64,000 bases of DNA, from assembly GCA_900766195.1 (NCBI GenBank), contig CAAFUN010000003.1:124001-188000 (forward strand). The letters run 5' to 3'. Shown here one piece after another: positions 60,427 to 64,000 of this stretch. Below the pieces are notes generated by a model. The model was given only the letters and a program-made list of their open reading frames with translations. It searched no databases and was not told where the DNA came from. The DNA comes from an uncultured Bacteroides sp. (GTDB lineage: Bacteria > Bacteroidota > Bacteroidia > Bacteroidales > Bacteroidaceae). Within the stretch, counting starts at the first letter, position 1. Every line of letters starts with the position of its first letter. Position numbers and translations under genes: made by a program.

Positions 60427-61701
60427 ATGAAAATTTTATTATTAGGTTCAGGAGGGCGTGAACATGCCTTAGGATGGAAAATCGCTCAGAGTCCGAAAGT
60501 AGAGCATTTATATATTGCACCGGGCAATGCGGGTACTGCAAATGTAGGTGAAAACATTCCCGTTAAGGCCACCGACTTTCCTGCACTGAAGGAGTTTGCT
60601 CTAAAGAATGGAGTGGATATGATTGTGGTAGGCCCCGAAGACCCGTTGGTGGAAGGTATCTATGACAAGTTTACCAATGATCCTGAAACAAATCATCTTG
60701 CTATAATAGGCCCCACAGCTCTCGGAGCTCAATTGGAAGGAAGCAAAGAATTTGCCAAAGAGTTTATGCAACGCCACAACATCCCTACCGCCCGATATAA
60801 AAGCGTCACTGCTGCCAACTTGGAAGAAGGTTTGGCTTTTCTAGAAACACTCGATGCTCCTTATGTGCTGAAAGCCGACGGACTGTGTGCAGGAAAGGGC
60901 GTGCTCATCTTGCCTACATTAGAGGAAGCCAAGAAAGAATTAAAAGAAATGCTCAGTGGAATGTTTGGACAGGCAAGCGCCACGGTTGTCATAGAGGAGT
61001 TTCTGAGTGGAATAGAGTGTTCGGTGTTTGTACTAACCGACAGCAAACACTACAAGGTGCTACCTGTGGCTAAAGATTACAAACGCATCGGTGAAGGTGA
61101 CAGCGGACTCAATACAGGAGGTATGGGAAGCGTCAGTCCCGTTCCATTTGCTAATGAAGAATTTATGGAAAAGGTACGCACACGTATCATAGAGCCTACC
61201 ATTAAAGGACTCCATCAGGAAAACATCCTATATAAAGGCTTTATCTTCCTTGGTCTTATCAAGGTAAAAGGTGAACCTATGGTTATAGAATACAACGTGC
61301 GTATGGGCGATCCCGAAACGGAGAGTGTCATGCTACGCATCAAAAGCGATTTAGTGGAACTGTTTGAAGGTGTGCGCGATGTTAATCTTGATACCAAAAC
61401 ACTGGAGATAGACCCTCGTACAGCAGCCTGTGTGATGTTGGTGAGCGGTGGATATCCCGAAGCTTATGACAAAGGCTATCCCATCAATGGATTTGAAAAG
61501 GTCGCTGCAACGGAGAGTGTTATATTTCATGCCGGAACTTCTGCTAAAGACGGGCAAATAGTTACCAACGGGGGACGGGTTATAGCTATCAGCTCTTATG
61601 GAGCGACCAAAGAGGAAGCCCTTTCTAAAAGTTATCACGCGGCAGATCTCATTGATTTTAATAAAAAGTACTTCCGCCGCGATATTGGATTTGATCTTTA
61701 A
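60427..61701 (+). CDS. purD: Phosphoribosylamine-glycine ligase
   Basis: The protein is 424 residues from the ATG at 60427, which begins 'MKILLLGSGGREHALGWKI' as in all PurD proteins. The longer frame from 60325 overlaps the DPP-IV-like gene and is rejected. The ATP-grasp domain (about 105-325) includes 'YVLKADGLCAGKGVLI' and 'SGIECSVFVLTD'. 'GLNTGGMGSVSPVPF' and 'YNVRMGDPETESVMLRI' are family signatures. It catalyses the second step of purine synthesis. The gene starts 25 bases after the peptidase stop and leads into two membrane-protein genes. Confidence 0.96.
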   Translation: MKILLLGSGGREHALGWKIAQSPKVEHLYIAPGNAGTANVGENIPVKATDFPALKEFALKNGVDMIVVGPEDPLVEGIYDKFTNDPETNHLAIIGPTALGAQLEGSKEFAKEFMQRHNIPTARYKSVTAANLEEGLAFLETLDAPYVLKADGLCAGKGVLILPTLEEAKKELKEMLSGMFGQASATVVIEEFLSGIECSVFVLTDSKHYKVLPVAKDYKRIGEGDSGLNTGGMGSVSPVPFANEEFMEKVRTRIIEPTIKGLHQENILYKGFIFLGLIKVKGEPMVIEYNVRMGDPETESVMLRIKSDLVELFEGVRDVNLDTKTLEIDPRTAACVMLVSGGYPEAYDKGYPINGFEKVAATESVIFHAGTSAKDGQIVTNGGRVIAISSYGATKEEALSKSYHAADLIDFNKKYFRRDIGFDL

Positions 61702-61716
61702 AGTAGTAAAAGAGAA

Positions 61717-62724
61717 ATGCGAAGCAAGAGACTACAAAATCGAGTTACGATAGGGCGAATCACTTTACCCATCGTCATTCTGCTATCTTTAGTCTGCTGG
61801 ATAATAACAAGCACATTAATGTCCGGTACAGAAATATCACGAACTATCCCTTCATCGGGCTTATTTGTGACATTGAATATGTATACATGGCTAGAAAGAC
61901 TTATCAGTTTTTTACTCTATACCGGTATAGGATATTCGCTGATTCTACTGAATAATATGTTTAGCATTATCCGCATGCGTGCTTCGGTTCAAACATCCAT
62001 CTACTTCATGTTGGTTGCAATCTGTCCCTTCATACACTATTTATATGCAGGTAACCTGGTTTCTGCCATCTTGATAGCCTCGCTCTATTTTCTTTTTAAA
62101 AGCTATCAGCAAATACATGCATCAGGCATTTTGTTCTATACTTTTCTCTGTATCGGAATAGGTAGTTTGCTTTTCCCGCAATTGACCTTTTTTGCACCTA
62201 TATTCTGGATAGGGGCATATCAGCTCCAATCGCTTTCGTTCAAAAGCTTCCTTGCTTCCTTTATAGGCTGGTGTCTGCCATATTGGTTTTTATTCGGACA
62301 TGCCTATTTTTACGATAACATGGAATTGTTCTATAGGCCTTTCAGAGAGTTGGTCACCTTCTATCCGATAGACTGGACAACGGGTTTTCCGCTTTGGGAA
62401 ATTATAATGCTGTGCTATCTCTTTATACTTTACGCCGTTAGCTCCATGCATTGTCTAATGGCTAGTTATGATGACAAGATACGTACCCGCATCAATCTTA
62501 ATTTTCTAATATTACTCAACTTCTTTTTCTTCATCTATATTTTGCTGCAACCTGCACAAAGCATACAGATGCTTCCCCTACTGTTAGTCGGAGTCAGTAT
62601 ACTTACCGGACACTTATTTGTATTAACAAGCAGCCGTTCCTCTAACATCTTTTTCATATTTACCATGGTCGGTCTAGCCGGCTTATTCGGATTCAATATA
62701 TGGACGCTTTTATCCAATTCTTAA
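61717..62724 (+). CDS. Polytopic membrane protein of unknown function
   Basis: This 335-residue protein has about ten hydrophobic stretches, including 'VTIGRITLPIVILLSLVCWI', 'LNFLILLNFFFFIYILL' and the C-terminal 'FFIFTMVGLAGLFGFNIWTL'. No catalytic motif or known transporter signature was seen. It begins 15 bases after purD and overlaps the next gene by 25 bases, so it is co-transcribed with purD and the VTT-domain protein. It may be a Bacteroidales-specific family; I do not recognise it. Confidence 0.8.
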   Translation: MRSKRLQNRVTIGRITLPIVILLSLVCWIITSTLMSGTEISRTIPSSGLFVTLNMYTWLERLISFLLYTGIGYSLILLNNMFSIIRMRASVQTSIYFMLVAICPFIHYLYAGNLVSAILIASLYFLFKSYQQIHASGILFYTFLCIGIGSLLFPQLTFFAPIFWIGAYQLQSLSFKSFLASFIGWCLPYWFLFGHAYFYDNMELFYRPFRELVTFYPIDWTTGFPLWEIIMLCYLFILYAVSSMHCLMASYDDKIRTRINLNFLILLNFFFFIYILLQPAQSIQMLPLLLVGVSILTGHLFVLTSSRSSNIFFIFTMVGLAGLFGFNIWTLLSNS

Positions 62725-63158
62725 TAGACTGGGGATATCTGGGACTATTCATCTCAGCCCTACTAGCAGGCAGTATAGTACCTTTCAGTTCAGAAGCAGT
62801 ATTGGGAGCATTGGTGATACCAGCCACCGGTCTCGATCCGTGGCTTTGTCTGATAGCAGCCTCAACGGGAAATTTATTGGGAAGCCTTACCTGCTATGGA
62901 GTAGGAAGAATGGGACGAATAGACTGGCTGATACGCTACTTCCATATGAAACCGGAAAAGATAGAGAAAATGCAGAACTATCTAAACGGGAAAGGAGCTT
63001 TCATGGGCTTCTTCTCTTTCTTACCTTTTGTGGGAGACGTATTATCAGTTGCGTTAGGATTTATGCGAAGCAATATTTGGATTGTATCTCTCAGCATGTT
63101 CATTGGCAAAGTTTTACGCTATGCTCTGATCATCCTAATCATAAGAGGACTATTGTGA
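62700..63158 (+). CDS. DedA/YqaA-type VTT-domain membrane protein
   Basis: This 152-residue protein has the VTT (SNARE-associated/DedA-like) pattern 'FISALLAGSIVPFSSEAVLG', 'AASTGNLLGSLTCYGVGRMG', 'GKGAFMGFFSFLPFVGDVLS' and a final 'FIGKVLRYALIILIIRGLL'. The size fits the short YqaA subgroup. DedA-superfamily members help recycle lipid carriers and maintain membrane balance; YqaA proteins are less studied. The start overlaps the preceding membrane protein gene by 25 bases. Confidence 0.85.
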   Translation: MDAFIQFLIDWGYLGLFISALLAGSIVPFSSEAVLGALVIPATGLDPWLCLIAASTGNLLGSLTCYGVGRMGRIDWLIRYFHMKPEKIEKMQNYLNGKGAFMGFFSFLPFVGDVLSVALGFMRSNIWIVSLSMFIGKVLRYALIILIIRGLL

Positions 63159-63201
63159 GATAAACAACTGGAAGGGAGAGGAGACTAATATTTGAGAAAT
63201 C

Positions 63202-63912
63202 ATGAAACGAATAACAGAACGAACAGCAGACGGGAGCTTTACACTCTTTGTACCCGATCTTGACGAACATTATCACTCCGTAAAAGGAGCCCAAACAGAG
63301 TCTGAATATATTTTTATAGAAAAAGGATATAAAGCCTCCGAAGCTTCTTCTCCTAAAGTACTTGAAATAGGATTTGGCACAGGTCTGAATGCCTTGTTGA
63401 CCTTGGAAGCCGCCGACAAGATACACCGCCAAACAAATTATACCGGTATTGAGCTTTATCCACTCTCATGGGATGAGATAAAGCCATTGGGCTATAGCAC
63501 CAATCCTCTGTTTGAGCAAATACATCATATCCCTTGGGACATCGAAGTGAAACTCACTGAATATTTCACTTTAGAAAAGATAAAAGCAGACGTTAACACA
63601 GTATTCAAAACAACCGAAGATCGTCAGACTCTCTGCACCGATAATCCCGTAAGAACGGATAGTGAGCACACTTTAACCCGTCAATTTGATGTGGTTTATT
63701 TTGATGCATTTGCTCCTGAAAAACAACCGGAAATGTGGAACGCGCAACTATTACGCTCTATATATGTTAATATGAACAAGGATGGAATATTAACGACCTA
63801 TTGTGCTAAAGGAACAATACGACGCATGCTTCAATCCATCGGGTTTAAAGTAGAACGGCTTCCAGGGCCTCCGGAAGGTAAACGTGAAATACTGAGAGCC
63901 ATAAAAGAATAG
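63202..63912 (+). CDS. mnmD: tRNA 5-aminomethyl-2-thiouridine methyltransferase (MnmD-type)
   Basis: This 236-residue protein corresponds to the methyltransferase half of E. coli MnmC without the oxidase half. Key motifs are 'LDEHYHSVKGAQTESEYIFI', the SAM-binding 'VLEIGFGTGLNALLTL', 'FDVVYFDAFAPEKQPEMWN' and the C-terminal 'YCAKGTIRRMLQSIGF' and 'PGPPEGKREILRA'. It completes mnm5s2U at the wobble position of tRNAs. A stretch around 130-155 ('KTTEDRQTLCTDNPVRTDSE') looks like an insertion loop between core strands. It follows the VTT gene by 43 bases. Confidence 0.92.
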   Translation: MKRITERTADGSFTLFVPDLDEHYHSVKGAQTESEYIFIEKGYKASEASSPKVLEIGFGTGLNALLTLEAADKIHRQTNYTGIELYPLSWDEIKPLGYSTNPLFEQIHHIPWDIEVKLTEYFTLEKIKADVNTVFKTTEDRQTLCTDNPVRTDSEHTLTRQFDVVYFDAFAPEKQPEMWNAQLLRSIYVNMNKDGILTTYCAKGTIRRMLQSIGFKVERLPGPPEGKREILRAIKE

Positions 63913-64000
63913 AAACAAAGAGATAATTCATCGATATATAATGAAATACTATTATCTCCTCAGAGAGAAGATATAAATAAAATAAATATCACATACAATG
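63913..64000 (+). other. Window end, possible start of a further gene
   Basis: The last 88 bases are AT-rich. A short frame from 63941 closes after ten codons. The final three bases (63998-64000) are ATG and could be the start of the next gene, but nothing can be said about it. Confidence 0.3.

Overview
The window looks like a chromosomal segment of a gut Bacteroides species. The evidence is a SusC/SusD pair with a hybrid two-component regulator, lipoprotein FKBPs, many sites matching the Bacteroidetes -7 box TAnnTTTG, an almost complete lack of Shine-Dalgarno sequences, and typical Bacteroides protein sequences. No transposase, integrase, phage gene or CRISPR array was found.

Region 1 (1-7124) is a surface-glycan locus. 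A five-gene minus-strand operon (4990 to 710) encodes a DUF115/MptE-like protein, an SpsF-type CMP-sugar synthetase, a NeuB-type nonulosonate synthase, a family 2 glycosyltransferase and a KdsC-like HAD phosphatase. Together these form a nonulosonic acid (sialic acid/KDN-like) module. Three further glycosyltransferase genes lie on the plus strand: one cut by the window edge, plus a GT4/GT2 pair.

Region 2 (7265-25300) is a polysaccharide utilisation locus. It holds a GH105-heparinase II/III fusion enzyme, SusC, SusD, a GH29 fucosidase-like enzyme, a GH2 enzyme and an S1 sulfatase, with a convergent hybrid two-component regulator. The enzyme set suggests a sulfated, uronic-acid-containing glycan bearing L-fucose or L-galactose.

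Region 3 (25450-34007) holds a sirtuin lacking most zinc cysteines, two FKBP isomerases, an Lrp regulator, a CAT-anticodon tRNA, a VanX-like dipeptidase, catalase and a methyltransferase. The 888-base gap between the dipeptidase and catalase genes is unusually rich in repeats.

Region 4 (34166-39557) matches in family and order the L-galactose oxidation operon known from Bacteroides vulgatus: L-galactose dehydrogenase, lactonase, FucP-like permease and L-galactonate dehydrogenase, with a divergent LacI-type regulator. The dehydrogenases and lactonase would turn L-galactose into D-tagaturonate.

Region 5 (39579-64000) is mostly housekeeping: DusB, a U32 protein, thioesterase, DprA, PAP2/epimerase, SDR/AraC, RNase R, a flavin-binding protein, a sulfatase, divergent cysteine synthase and serine acetyltransferase, an rRNA methyltransferase, a DPP-IV-like peptidase, PurD, membrane proteins and MnmD. 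Two intergenic arrays, at 30115-30198 and 57801-57906, share an exact 22-base period made of 18-base hairpin-like units and 4-base spacers.

All calls rest on reading motifs by eye; no database search was possible.
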